From: Mansonella perstans
Lineage: Eukaryota > Nematoda > Chromadorea > Rhabditida > Onchocercidae
Length of the DNA stretch: 64,000 bases
Direction of reading: 5' to 3'
Assembly: GCA_037074765.1 (NCBI GenBank)
Contig: JBAMDO010000194.1
Span: forward strand, 1 to 64,000
Shown piece by piece: positions 1 through 12,085 of the stretch. Below the pieces are notes generated by a model. That model was not told the DNA's origin and did not search any database. It saw only the letters and a program-made list of their open reading frames with translations. The translations under genes and the position numbers were made by a program. The first letter of the stretch is position 1; every line of letters begins with the position of its first letter.

Positions 1-545
1 CGCCTTCTCTATACTTCTCTAGTTCGGAGAGCTATTGCTTCATCCTTTGGAATATCTTTTGTCATTGTTGTTTGGACTTCTTCACTGTCCGCTTCATTTA
101 TTTCTGGGGAATAAAGTAAGTTGATTGATCGAAGAGTTTCCCACTAAAGGTTCGTGCCATCACACCTCTCACCCTTCCATCTCTTTCGATATTGAGTTCT
201 TGAATCTGCATTAACTTCTACATATCTCTTAGTAGTTCAGGTTCATTTAAGAAAGCTATTTCATCAGGACGCGGTATTCGATTCTCTACTTTTTTGGGAG
301 AAGCTATTTTCCTTTTTATGCGTTCTCTAAAACTACTGAGATATTCATTTTTCCAATTTTCCCAAACCACTTCTAGTGTTTTGAGAGTATTCGACCAATA
401 TTTGATCAATTCATCTTTAGTATTCAGTGGGTTAATTTCGCTCATTATCTTCATCTGTTGGTATTAGCAATGAAACATTGGGTGAAGTAAAATCAATAGA
501 CTTTATATTCTCGCCGCTATTAAGGAAATTGCACGTGAATTATAA
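1..545 (-). mobile_element. BEL/Pao retrotransposon remnant, C-terminal end of pol (DUF5641 region)
   Basis: Reading on the minus strand from about 545 to 9, the sequence encodes the end of a BEL/Pao-type polyprotein, the segment after integrase that Pfam calls DUF5641. Landmarks seen are an IDF..P stretch before 460, then 'YLSSFRERI' (around 325-350), 'RPDEIAFLNEP' (around 235-270) and 'ELNIERDGRVRGVMARTFSGK' style residues (150-205). The frame is broken: an in-frame TAG at 218-220, a stop around 447-450, and a frameshift near 130-140, after which the frame continues to a TAG near position 9. Integrase, reverse transcriptase and LTRs are not present upstream on this strand, so the copy is 5'-truncated. 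It is non-functional debris. The call rests on recognised family wording, not on a search. Confidence 0.8.
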
Positions 546-1020
546 AAAATTATTTTTTTATAATTTTTGTTTGTTATAATTAATTTCGACCTCACCTCGG
601 CCACCAAAAACTTTTTTTTGTCCTGAAAATTTATGTTTCCTTGTTTGGAATTTTTTTTGTCAGAACAGAAGCGCGTTGATAAAAGTTTATTGATGACAAT
701 AATAATATTATTAGCGAATATAGAAAATAAAAGTACAGTGACAGATGAGTTTCTTATTGGTGAAAAGAGAGAGGATTTCTGGAGTTAAAGGGTGAATAAC
801 GAAGTCCGACGATGAACTGGTACAAAACTGAATGCAAACAGATTGGATTGAATAAAATGATGTTAGAATTTTTTATTGCTATATAAGGAATGTTTAAGGA
901 GATTTTTTCAACAATCAGGATAATAAGATCTTCATAAATTGACAATATTCTTACAGCAGCAAAGGAAATTTACATAAAAGACTGCCCTTTTTGTATATAA
1001 GGAAATTGCACGTGAATTAT
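521..1020. repeat. 23-bp direct repeat flanking a 454-bp segment
   Basis: TAAGGAAATTGCACGTGAATTA(T) occurs exactly at 521-543 and again at 998-1020. The intervening 454 bp is AT-rich with a short CG-richer stretch near 585-605 and no supported gene. The left copy sits at the edge of the BEL/Pao remnant. It may be a target-site duplication, a recombination scar, or part of the retroelement flank. Confidence 0.7.
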
Positions 1021-2196
1021 TTTGCCAAATCAGATAACAAACAAAATTAGACGCTTTAAAGATTAGATAGCTGACTCGTGATTTTAGGCATGGAAAAATG
1101 CTTGTTATTCGACCGAATAATGGTAAATGCAAAACTATTTGACTTAGACAAATAATTTTGTGATACAATTATTTCGGTTTTTCCGACACCATTCGCACAT
1201 TTTTTTAATGAAATTTTACTAGCTTTAAGTAAAATTTTTAACTTATATTTTCGCGTAGATTATTATTGTTTGATTGTTTATTGTTTTTTCTGTTATTTTA
1301 TTATTTCTGTCATTGTATTACTTCTTGTTGTTGCTGGTTGTTGCTGGTTGTTGTTGTTGTTGTTACACTTTTTATTATCATTATTACAGATCAAAAAGAA
1401 TATTACTGTCATTTAGATGATCGGTTCTTTTCTTTTTCTTTCGCTCCTCATAAATTTTGCGATGCTGTCGCATAAATTTGATGACAAGCAATCATACCCG
1501 TTTTAGTATTATGAATCAGTTCGTTTAGTTCTTTTTTTGATAGATGATTGATTGCATGATCAAATAACCGAGCAACTATAACCAGTGGAATTTTCTGAAA
1601 ATATTTTTATATAAACTCTTTTTTTTTGGAAAAACGAAATAATCAAAAAAAGTAAACATTTTAATTTTACTTAAAAATTTTAAAATATATTCAATAATAG
1701 TGTGAAAATTATGAAGTAGTACAAATACTATTTTATCACTTTTTTTCAACTTTGGTATGCAAATTTTTGCTTGTGCAAATATCAAAGCGAAACTTTTAAA
1801 GTATTGTAAAAATCCTTGAAGAAATTTCCTAATAAATATTTTGGTAGGAAGTCTTTTCAACAAATGAATACTTAATTAAAATTTTACTGTAAGAAACTAG
1901 TAGCTTAATTATATTTCAAATTAACAGCTCAAAAATTTCGCTTTTTGAAAAAGGGAAAAAGTATTTTGATTTTCGACCTTTTTTCTTTAATCTAACAAAT
2001 AAATGAATTAAAATTTGATGTTTATTTGGAACATTTATGCTGGCATCTATAGTCACCTATATTCCTTATAACAAGAATAATAATATTTTTGTCGCTTAAA
2101 TACACTCACAAGCACAAATATATAGATTAATTTTGAATAGTGAAGTTCACACGGAATTAAAATTAATCTTATTAATGATAATAACTTTCATATAAA
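1021..2196. other. AT-rich intergenic DNA with a (TTG)n microsatellite
   Basis: No gene is supported. A TTG/CTGG-rich microsatellite lies at about 1320-1365. The remaining sequence is T- and A-tract rich, and the short open frames have no coding character. Confidence 0.6.
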
Positions 2197-5100
2197 TTAT
2201 AAGGACAGACATACTCCAGCACGTGCTCGACTGGTTACAAACAAGTTCCAAAGTTGTTCGGCACGCCTGGCATTCTGAAAATAAAAATGATAAAATAGGA
2301 AAAAAAGGAAAAAATTAAGCAACCTAATAAATTTTTTGGATTTTAAATAACTTTCATCCTTCATTTCAATGGATGAAAACTTTTCATTAATAAAGGAAAA
2401 AAACTTGCTACAAAGACATGTTTCTATTTCTGCTCAATCAATAAAATTATTTCGATAAAGATTTCTTGAAAAAAAATTTATTTCCTTTTTTTCTTTCACA
2501 GTTTGGAACTATTCAATTGATATAAAGTGATACTTTAAAATAAATTTCATACGCTAACAAAAAAAGAGGAAAAAAAAATTTTGATATATTGCATGAAAAT
2601 TGAAAGAGCGTTGATGAATTTGGTGAAATTATATTTTATTGACATCAATTTCTAACGATGAGTCATATTGTTTTATGAAAAAATTTATAGATAATTAAGA
2701 AAAAAGAACCATAAAGATATATTCTGCACATTATATTAATTCTAATTTATGATAATCTTATTATTTCATTAATAAGATTATTTTATTAATTCCATGTAAT
2801 TAATGAATATTGATGGATGTAATTAATGAATATATGTATTGCATAAATTGTCAGATTCAATGTTGCATTATTTAAAAATTATATATGTTATACTAACAGT
2901 TTGATTTCTTCTCAAATTTGACAAATTTCATTTTTATTCTATTTTCTTGCTTTTTGTTTTTTCGAGTTTTCTATCAATTTGAATATTATTTTCTAGCAAC
3001 AACAATTGATTATTATATTTTCATTTGGATAGCTAGCATTTATTTATTCCTATTACGATTATTAATCATTTCTCATTTCTATTTTTAACTTATTACTTAA
3101 CATTTATCGACAGTAAGTATTTTTCTACAAAGAAATAGCACATAAATATTCATATACATTCAAACTATTTCTTTTTCGTTTTTACTTTATATTCCGAAAA
3201 TAAAATCTAATGACTAATTTTGAAGAGAGACGGAAAAAGCAAAATTCACCAATTTGTTTTCTCAGCTTATATCAATGATATTAAATTAATTGGTTGAAAG
3301 TTCAAGAAGTTTTGAAAAAACTCCCATTAATTATTTGTTTTAAATTTCAAAACTTTCTGTCAAATTGAGAAATTACGCCAATTAATTGTAAATTTTTGCA
3401 AAACTTTAATGCTACTGATCGATTACGATGAAAATGTTTAAGTATTTCTTTTTGAGATATAGTGAAAAATAAAGAAACAAACGTCTTTCTTAAAACTCTT
3501 AAATGAATAAAGCATATAATAATGCCCATGTGTATATATTAGTTAAAAAATAATAATTATGGAATTCAAGTTAAATGCAGCTAATAAGTGAATTAATTGT
3601 AGTTAACTATTGGGGCTTTTCTTATTTTTCTCTTGGTATTCATTTAATACTAAAACTAGTATTTTCTTTTTTTTTCATGTACCAACCAAATTTATGCATC
3701 GATATTTGCGCCGTTTTAATTTAAAAAAAAAGTGCTAGACCGGTTTTTTTCCCGTTCCAAAAATCATCACGCTAATGCTAATTGACTAATTTACAAATAG
3801 CAAACTTCTGTTGGATAATATTTAATGTATTTTCAATTTATATGTACGGTAAAAAAAAGAAGAAAAAAAAGACCAAAGAAGAAATAAGACTTCCCTTTGA
3901 TGCTTTTGTCATTTTAATTAATGTAACATTAATTACAATTGCAAATAAATAATATAATAAATAGAAGATACGATAAATGTGCTTAAATACCTGATCTAAA
4001 AATGGAAGTAATTCATCTTTGGTTGGCAAACATACACGCAATGATAAATTCTTGTATTTACCAGGTGCCATACCATATGCATCGCATTTTGCCACTTCAT
4101 CTTTGTCAAGAATTTGTACAAAATTTTTAAATGCACCACCCATGCTTTTGCAAATATCACAGTAAACACTGCAAGAAGGAGAAAAAAAGGAAATGATAAT
4201 GTATAATTATCTTTGTCAATTGATTAAATTTATATTTAATACTCAATTAATGAGTTAAATTTATCATTGATTAGTATTAATTGATAATCGGACAAATATT
4301 ACTTTATATGCTATATAAATGGCACATGTTTCTAAATTTTTTAACAATATGATCATCAACAAAATTCCATAAATTTTCTGAATTTTATTTTGCAATTTTA
4401 AAAAGAAAGATTTATGTTTTCGCTTTTCTTTCTTTTGTTTTCTAATATTTCTATTATTCTTATTTTCTGGCAATTTAGAAACTTGTGCCACTTATCGTTC
4501 TTTTACGATTACTTTATTTTAAAATATTACAATAATACAAACTTCGTAGAATGATTAAGTTTATATTTGAATATTTAATCAACCCTTAAAATTATTAATC
4601 AGATGTTACGTATCAATGTTTGAGATAATTTTATAAAGAATACATATAAGATTAGAGAAAAACTACATGATTAGCAACGATGGAATTCATGAAATAGTTG
4701 TTGTTGTAGTAATAAGATTTTCAAAAAAAAGTTTCTGGCCTGTTTAAAAAGTTTTTTTCTTAGCTTTTAACATCACATCTTATCACTTATGTTCGTTTGC
4801 TTAAAATTACGATCACTTTCACTATGTAAAAAAGAAAAATTCAACAAACCACGAGCCTACACCACCACAACCATAACGATCAGCATTAATGCATCGTTCC
4901 GCTTTTCCGTGAATGCCTATTCTTGTCTCCAAATGTATGTAATATTTAGCACTACCATTAAGACCTGGTGGAAATACCTGTAATTGCAACACAAATTTTA
5001 ACTTATACAATGACATACACCTGATTATGTAATAATCTGATTATAGGTAAATTTTCATTTTATAATTCGTAATGAAAAGTGGAATCTCTTTTAATTGCTT

Positions 5101-7385
5101 CAATTTCGTTTTACAACAATTTCAAATACATCGAAAATAATAAGTCTTAGATTGCTTTTCTTTATTCCAAAATTTAAATATTTAATACCATTAATCTGTT
5201 AATCAAATATTTTGCAATTAAAAAAAAAAAAACAGAGAGAATCGACCTTCTCGCTTTTTTTCTCTTATTTTTGTAACAATTTTTTCTCTTTTCAACAATA
5301 ACTTTGCTATATAAATGAATAGCAATAGCAGAAACAATAACAATAATTACAGCAACAATAACAGCGGTAACGATTATCAAGAATGCAACAATAGCATGAA
5401 AGCAAAATTAATTTTTAATTGATTTTTTAAATGATTTTTCGTAACAAGTACGAAAACTGACAGCAAGAGCCAATTTAAAAAAAGACAAAAATGTTTTGAA
5501 CATTTTTACACTGAAGAAAACATCGAGAAAAAAAATTAAATTAAATGGCAAGAATAAAGTCAAACCTCAACTTCACCGCCACTCATTCGGAAACATTCAT
5601 GACCAAACATATTTTTCTCAGCCGTAAATTTTACACCATCTGATTTATAGCTTGGAAATTTTATCCGTACATTCTCTTTAGATGGGCCTAAAGAAAAAAA
5701 TTGACTTAGATCTTTAATAGATCTAATAATTTTAATTTAATAATTCCAAATTTGAAGTTTTTATCAATTTTGGCACACAGATTTAATCTTAGGAATAATA
5801 AAGTGCGGTCATTAGAGAAAATGAAAGAATAAAATTTTTTTGTTAATAAATGGCGAAGTTTTATACTCTTGAATTTGAAATATAATAAAACCTAATTTAT
5901 TTATAGCCTAGAAATTTTATCCGTACATTCTCTTTAGCTAGGCCTAAAATATAAACAAAAAACAAATTTAGCCATTTTGAATGATTTATTTGAATGCAAA
6001 AAAGAAACACGAATGAAATTGGACGTTAAATTTTGCTACTTATAAAATGGATTCATTTTGAACTTTTTGTTGCAAGAGAAATTATCAGTTGAAATAGAGT
6101 TGATCTTTTCTTTTTTCTTTTCAAAATTTTTAAATGTTACCAATTTTTTTTTTTAAATTCTGCAATGATAAGATGACAATCAATTCTCCGCTGTTTATTT
6201 ATGTCAGCCAATGTAAATGTGTGTATTAGTGTGTGCATGTATGTACATGTATATGTATATGTGTTTGTATGTGTGTATTTATCCATGTTTGCTGATGAAG
6301 AAAACACTAACAATTTGAGAAAATTAAAATTTTTCACTGTTATGAACGATATTGAATGAAGTAGTTTCACTAACTGATAATTTTCAAGAAGTTTTTTTTT
6401 CAGTTAAGCGAAGTATTAATTAATAAATGTTGCTATTACAACTTTACTATTTAAGAAAACTTATATCTCATTTTATAGCGGTTAAAGAGTTGATGTTATG
6501 GCAAATTACGATGAAGGATTTACTTTTTTCAAGCTTTTTTTCAACTAAAAAGGTTAAAAAGCTGATGTTATGGCAAATTACGATGAAGGATTTAATTTTC
6601 CCCAGCTTTTTTTCAACTGAAAAGGTTAAAGAGTTGATGTTATGGCAAATTACGATGAAGGATTTACTTTTTTCAAGCTTTTTTTCAACTAAAAAGGTTA
6701 AAAAGCTGATGTTGTGGCAAATTACGATGAAGGATTTACTTTTTTCCAGCTTTTTTTTAGTTGAAAAATTACAGGCGTCCACGTTCACGTCATAATTGGA
6801 TATAGTAAGTGAATATTTTAAACAAATCATGAAATATAGATAACTTAATTATAAGTAGATGGGACTAATGAATATCATATCCTGGAATTATTTCAATCTT
6901 CGATTATAAGCGTTATACCGTTCTGTTTGCTAACATTTAACACACGCCATTATCCACACTTATGTCATCAATATGACGTAGAAAAGCATTAAGATTGAAT
7001 TATATGAAAGAAAGAAAACGGATTGATTCCAGTATCAAGGGATATTATCAAAGTAAAGATATTGATCAGTTACAATATATCATACAAATAAAGGGTTTGC
7101 ATAACAATATGTTATTGATTTTGATTTTATTTTCAATAATTTTAATTTTAGGGAACAATGTATGACAATGTATTTAAATAACTATATTATGAATCAAAAA
7201 AAATAAGTGATTAAATCTTTTTTTTTTGAAAAAATATTACCTGAGCTAGAAGAACATGGGAAATGTCGTCCAATTTCTATTGATAATTCACCCTTTGATT
7301 TAGCGGCATGAGATATACCTGCAGCAATAGAAAGTATCAAAATATACATATTTGGTTGCCATTTTACAACCAAATGTGACGACAT
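2197..7385 (-). CDS. Secreted cysteine-rich protein, tandem family member A
   Basis: Five exons: 7385-7241, 5687-5566, 4977-4850, 4168-3991 and 2274-2197, all with GT/AG borders and consistent phase, giving about 216 residues. The ATG at 7383-7385 follows a splice-leader-like acceptor by 22 nt. Exon 1 encodes a signal peptide (MYILILSIAAGISHA core) and ends in phase 1 after 'GRHFPCSSS'. Exon 3 holds 'RYGCGGVGS'. The phase-2 intron splits a Cys codon and exon 4 continues 'VYCDICKSM', then 'KCDAYGMAPGKYKN' and 'VCLP'. The short last exon ends 'RARAGVCLSL'. The layout matches genes B and C downstream. The product is predicted to be exported; I do not recognise a named domain or function. Intron 1 carries a partial duplicate of exon 2 and a 72-bp minisatellite. 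Confidence 0.75.
5896..5953 (-). pseudogene. Partial duplicate of gene A exon 2 (dead exon)
   Basis: The segment is nearly identical to 5643-5697, the 3' splice site and first codons of exon 2. It keeps an AG acceptor and a KENVRIKF stretch, but then meets an in-frame TAA where exon 2 stays open. It lies about 250 bp upstream of the real exon in intron 1. A transcript including it would be truncated, so it is probably a relic of local duplication. Confidence 0.75.
6481..6768. repeat. 72-bp minisatellite, four copies
   Basis: Four head-to-tail units start at 6481, 6553, 6625 and 6697. Each contains 'GGCAAATTACGATGAAGGAT' followed by a T-tract and AAGCTTTTTTTCAACT-like sequence. Because 72 is a multiple of three and the unit lacks stops in one frame per strand, it produces overlapping 120-codon open frames on both strands. 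These are repeat artefacts rather than genes. The array is inside intron 1 of gene A. Confidence 0.9.
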
Positions 7386-7397
7386 TGATAGCACTTA

Positions 7398-7418
7398 GTT
7401 GTCGTTGCTGCAAAAAAA
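7398..7418 (-). promoter_or_regulatory. Candidate spliced-leader (trans-splice) acceptor for gene A
   Basis: On the minus strand a run of T residues followed by GCAG ends at 7408, with cleavage predicted between 7408 and 7407. It is 22 nt upstream of the gene A ATG and has no recognisable upstream exon. Nematode genes are often trans-spliced at such sites. Inference from position and consensus only. Confidence 0.5.
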
Positions 7419-10400
7419 GTTAGAAAAGAAAAGTGATGAAAATGGATGCAATAAAAAAAAAAAATAAAAAATAACTAAAAAAAATTAACTCATTATTATG
7501 ATAATCTAAAAGTTTTTTACACGTTGTTTGTCAATTTTTAAAATTACTAACTTCAATAAGCAAACAAAATAACACTAGCAATGACTGTTTCATGTATTGA
7601 TGATGATAACAATCAATAATCATGAAAATCTAACTGTTAAAAGAAGTTAAATGATAGATTTTATTTGATAGTAATGATTATATCATTATCATAGAGGTAA
7701 TAGAAGACATGAATGACAATAGATACTGTTAAGAAACAGGGTTAATATGTTTCTGTTATACGTACTACCTATCAAACCACCTTATCGCAATCTTCCGTTA
7801 TTAATTAGATTTTTAAAATTTCAGCTAACATCCAATAATACAACAATCATTTAAATAAAATGAATCTGGACAAACAGGCAGATAATTATAAAATATTCTA
7901 CATATTTGTATGCGTATATGATGATATCGTCGTTTATATCCTTATCATCCTTATATAATCCCTATTCCCGAATAACATTTGTTATCAGTCAACTTCTTAT
8001 CACGACTATTAATGAATATCTGATAAAGACGACGACAAAGGAGCTGACAATCATGATATACTGAAGAGTCATGATAATAAGGTTTGATATCATAGTGTCT
8101 ATGCACAAATGTGTGTATCTATGTGTGTGTGTGTGTGTAGGTCTGTGTGTGGGTGTCTGTGACTCCGTGTGTCTGTATGCGCCAATTATAAAGACATCGC
8201 CCTAATCCAAAAACCGGTTTTTTCGAATTCTTCTTTCTTTAATAAAAAAAAACGAAGGAAGCAGTCTGTACGTATATGTATTCATTTGTAGAAGTATGCG
8301 TATGTCAATGTTACGTAATTAACATTAATTACACATACGTATTTGAGTAGTTCATGCAAGTTTTTTTGTATTTTGTATTTTGTTTTGCAAAGTTTTTTAT
8401 TGCTAATTAAAATTAAATAGCGATGAAATGAAATAGAAGAAGAAAGAAATCAATCATTATCATCACTACAGCTATAACTATCACTATTACGTAACGTACC
8501 GATGAGGAAAATGCAAATAATTAATTAACAGTGGAAATACTTGGTAAATGCTAACTGTTAGGTATTTTAATAAATTTTTATAAAATTTGCTAAACAATAT
8601 TATTGCTATAAGAATTATTGCGAAAATTTTCACCAAACAAAGTAAGATATCATACAGCTAGGAAATTTTATTAATATATATCATATTGCAAATTATCGAT
8701 ATTAGCTGGATACTGTATTTTGATACGGTATATTATATTTGCATTTATTGGATTACGATGTCCATTACTGTAACTTATCGTAACCAGCTACTATATTTTT
8801 TTCATTCTTATATTACATTTCCATTTTTTTCCTTGTTTTTCTATCATTTTTTTTAGATTGCACAAATTATTTCATATTTGCAAAAAAAGATGCTAGTTTT
8901 GACTTGATTTTTTTCAATTAGTTTTACGGAGGAAATTTTTTATTGCAAAGAAAATATAAATGAATTTTTCTTTTCTTTATACATCCAAAAAACTCTTATC
9001 AAAGTCCAAATTATCAATCTTTGTTATCAGACAACATGTTACCACTACCTTATCACTATTAGTTCAAAGATTTGTTTTTTTCTTCTTTGAAATAAGCGAT
9101 AAAAGATTAAATTTGTGAAAACTCCTCATATTTGAGAAATAAAATTTTGATAATATTTGATATAATTTTTTCCTTCAAAATAATCAAAAACTTGATAGTA
9201 AAATAAAATGCAAACAAAATGGTTCATTTATTGCATAAAATTGTTTCATCAAATTTTGTGATAAAAAAAATGACATAAAAATTGGAAAAAAAATTTTTTA
9301 GTCCTGTAATTTATCTAAAAACGAAAAAAGCGGAACAGTGCATAGAAAAGTATCAAATAACATTTCTGTAAAAAAAAAAATTGAAAAAATTGAAAAAGGA
9401 AAAATTGAAAGTTTTCAATTAAATTTTAACCGAGAGGTGAACAAGACAACTATGACTTGATTGATCAAGGATTCAATGTAATTATTGAACAGGAAGAAGT
9501 GCAAATCAATTGCGAAATTTCAAGTTGTCGATGAAAGTTTAAGTTATCAATCTTTTGCTATCAGACAGCTCCTTGTTAGCGTTATCTATCATTCATTAAT
9601 CGTTTTATTTCATTGTAGAAATTTAAAGGAGCACAAATCATATAGATGATAATTTTACTTACTTTTTTGTATCTTAGCGTATGACGAATAGATAAGAAAT
9701 TTAAATTTCATTTGATGCTATTTTAAATTTACTAGGAATAATAAAATTTCATGATTTTAAAATATTTTATGCAACAAAATTTCTAGCTTTCATAAGCAGA
9801 AAATATCATAAGCTAAGATATAAAAAAATTAAATTCATTAATTTTAGATTACGATTCAATTTAAAATTTTTAGTTGGAAAATTTTCAATTAAATCTTCTT
9901 ACAAGCTTTATTTTGTTATATCATGTCGAAATATTAATTGTTTATAGGAAACCAATTAAATATGTCGTTCAAATTTTGTTCAATTATGATATGACGGAGC
10001 TATAATGAAATTCAAATTTTCTAATTGGTCTTTTAATTTTAACCTAAGATATTACTCCTATGATACTAATCTACAAAAAAAAAGACAATTTGGAAAAAAA
10101 TCAAAGCAAGTTCAAAATTCAGTTGACAAAGTAAAAATATTTGTCAGTTAATAATGATTCCCCTGAAGTGTTATCGATTGATTATTGCGAAAAAATTGCG
10201 TTACTCATACTTTTTAGTTATTTAATTTAATGATATAATGATGTAATGATTTTCTTCATTCTATTTCGTGTTTTTTTTTGAAAAGAATTTGAAATTTAAG
10301 AATGAACAATGATTCACTATTGATCGGATAAATGAAATATCTATATGGCGATAAAACATTGTTTATAAAGAATTAATTAGGCTATGCAATGTGATAAAAA

Positions 10401-12043
10401 AATCAAATTTGATGAATTAATTTAAGCAATATCAATACACTCTCTTCTTTTCTCTTTTTTTTCAAATTGAAAACACTTTATGTGTGAATTTGAAATGATT
10501 TTAATATAAGCATATATTTAAGTAATAATCTATAGTAAAAATGTTTGCCAAATATCAGGATTAATTTTCCCGGTGCAGATGCTACTGTTTATTTTCTGTT
10601 AAACATTATGTTATTCGGCATTCTCTTAAATTACATTTTTTTTTGTATAAAGTACATTAATAAATCATAGTTTTTCGTTTTTCACAGTTGTTTCATATCT
10701 TCGTTATTTCTGGTATTCGTTTTCCTCGTCCTCTTACATATGTGTTAAATGTTCCTTTTAAGGAAATTAGGAATAAAAAAAGCCCTTACAGTTTCTGGAA
10801 TTTTCAACAATATTTGTTTTACTCAACCTCTTTAAGCATCCTTAAGTATCTTACAGAGAAGATGAAGAAATCATTATATTTCGAAATTTTAAGAATTAAT
10901 CATTGTTGTGCAATTGAATTTAAAATCAATTCCCATGTCTATTTCTTTTTACACCTTTTTTCATTCCTTAACATTTAAATTTTCGAATTTCAATTTTTTT
11001 TTTCTCAATGGTATTTTAAAAGAATTTTTTTTCGAAAATTTGTTTGTTTAATTCATATTTAGAAAAAAAACAAATTCCAGCATTACACATTTGCTTATTA
11101 GTTTATTTTTTTAACTTTATTTTTAACTTGAAAAAGGTTTTTAGAAAAGAAAGGAAAAAGTTTTCTGGTGCGAATCAAATACGAATCGTCTCTCCTAATA
11201 ATTTAATTTGTACAGATAAGAAAACTTTCAGTTTCTCTTTAACAAATTGTTTTGTCTTTCTTTCTTCCGGTTTTCGTCCTTTTTAGAAAAATCCTTCGAA
11301 TATTAGTTTGCAATTTACGCTGATTCGTCTTATTTCGCCTGAAGCAATTTGTCTTTTCTTTTCCACACTCATTTCTATAGTTAAACATTATTTCTCAAAT
11401 AAAACTTTTCGAATTTTTCATTTTTTTTGAAGTCGTAAAAGTTTTAAGAGTTTTTGAAACAATAAATTTAGTGAGGAGAACAATTTTTATTAGATGATGG
11501 CAAGTAAGTTTCATTAATTAGTGTTTAAGGGTAATAGTGCTGTACTGTGGTAAAATCAACGATTAATTCCGATTACTTTTTAAAATGATATCCACAATGA
11601 ATACCATCGAATAGGAGAATTTATTGAGAAGAAATTTTCGTATATTACTTAAACAAAACATTCAAAATTATTTTTTAAAGAAAAGAAGTGTTTTTATAGT
11701 ACAAATTATTTTTAAATCAATGAAAATTCATGGGCAATTCCAGTAAAATTATAGAAAATTATGGCTTGTGCAAAAAAAAAACAAAAAAAAAGAATATAGA
11801 AGGAAATAGAAAAGACAAAGAATTGTTTTCAAAATTTTCAAAAATTTTCAATAGCATAAAAAATTTATCGAAATTAAATTTTCATTTCTGGATAATATTT
11901 GATTGATCAAATTACATCAATTTTCATGAGAATTTTATGGAATGAAAATAAATCAATGATATATAATTTAGTGGAATAATATATGTTCATAAGAAATTAT
12001 CAAGATCCAATTTACAATTTTTTAAAACTGAATTTTCATACTG
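7419..12043. other. Intergenic region between genes A and B
   Basis: About 4.6 kb of AT-rich DNA without a supported exon. It includes a TG/GTGTCT microsatellite at about 8100-8180. The plus-strand open frames at 10688-10978 and 11044-11286 are A/T-driven and show no domain, splice logic or codon bias, so I do not call them. Confidence 0.55.
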
Positions 12044-12049
12044 TTTATT
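12044..12049 (-). terminator. Polyadenylation signal AATAAA of gene B
   Basis: AATAAA on the minus strand, 37 nt beyond the gene B stop codon. The spacing fits a nematode 3' end. Confidence 0.5.
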
Positions 12050-12085
12050 TTAATTCAGTAATTAATAAATGCATAACCAAAAATC

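Noticed and set aside
1266..1475. Cys/Val/Leu-rich plus-strand small ORF.
   Set aside because: Generated by a TTG/CTGG microsatellite and T-rich DNA.
6427..6830. Overlapping 120-codon open frames on both strands.
   Set aside because: Both are translations of a 72-bp tandem repeat inside an intron; no start, splice or domain support.
10688..11286. Two plus-strand open frames of 96 and 80 codons.
   Set aside because: Composition reflects AT-rich DNA; no motif, signal peptide, splice partner or repeat relation was seen.
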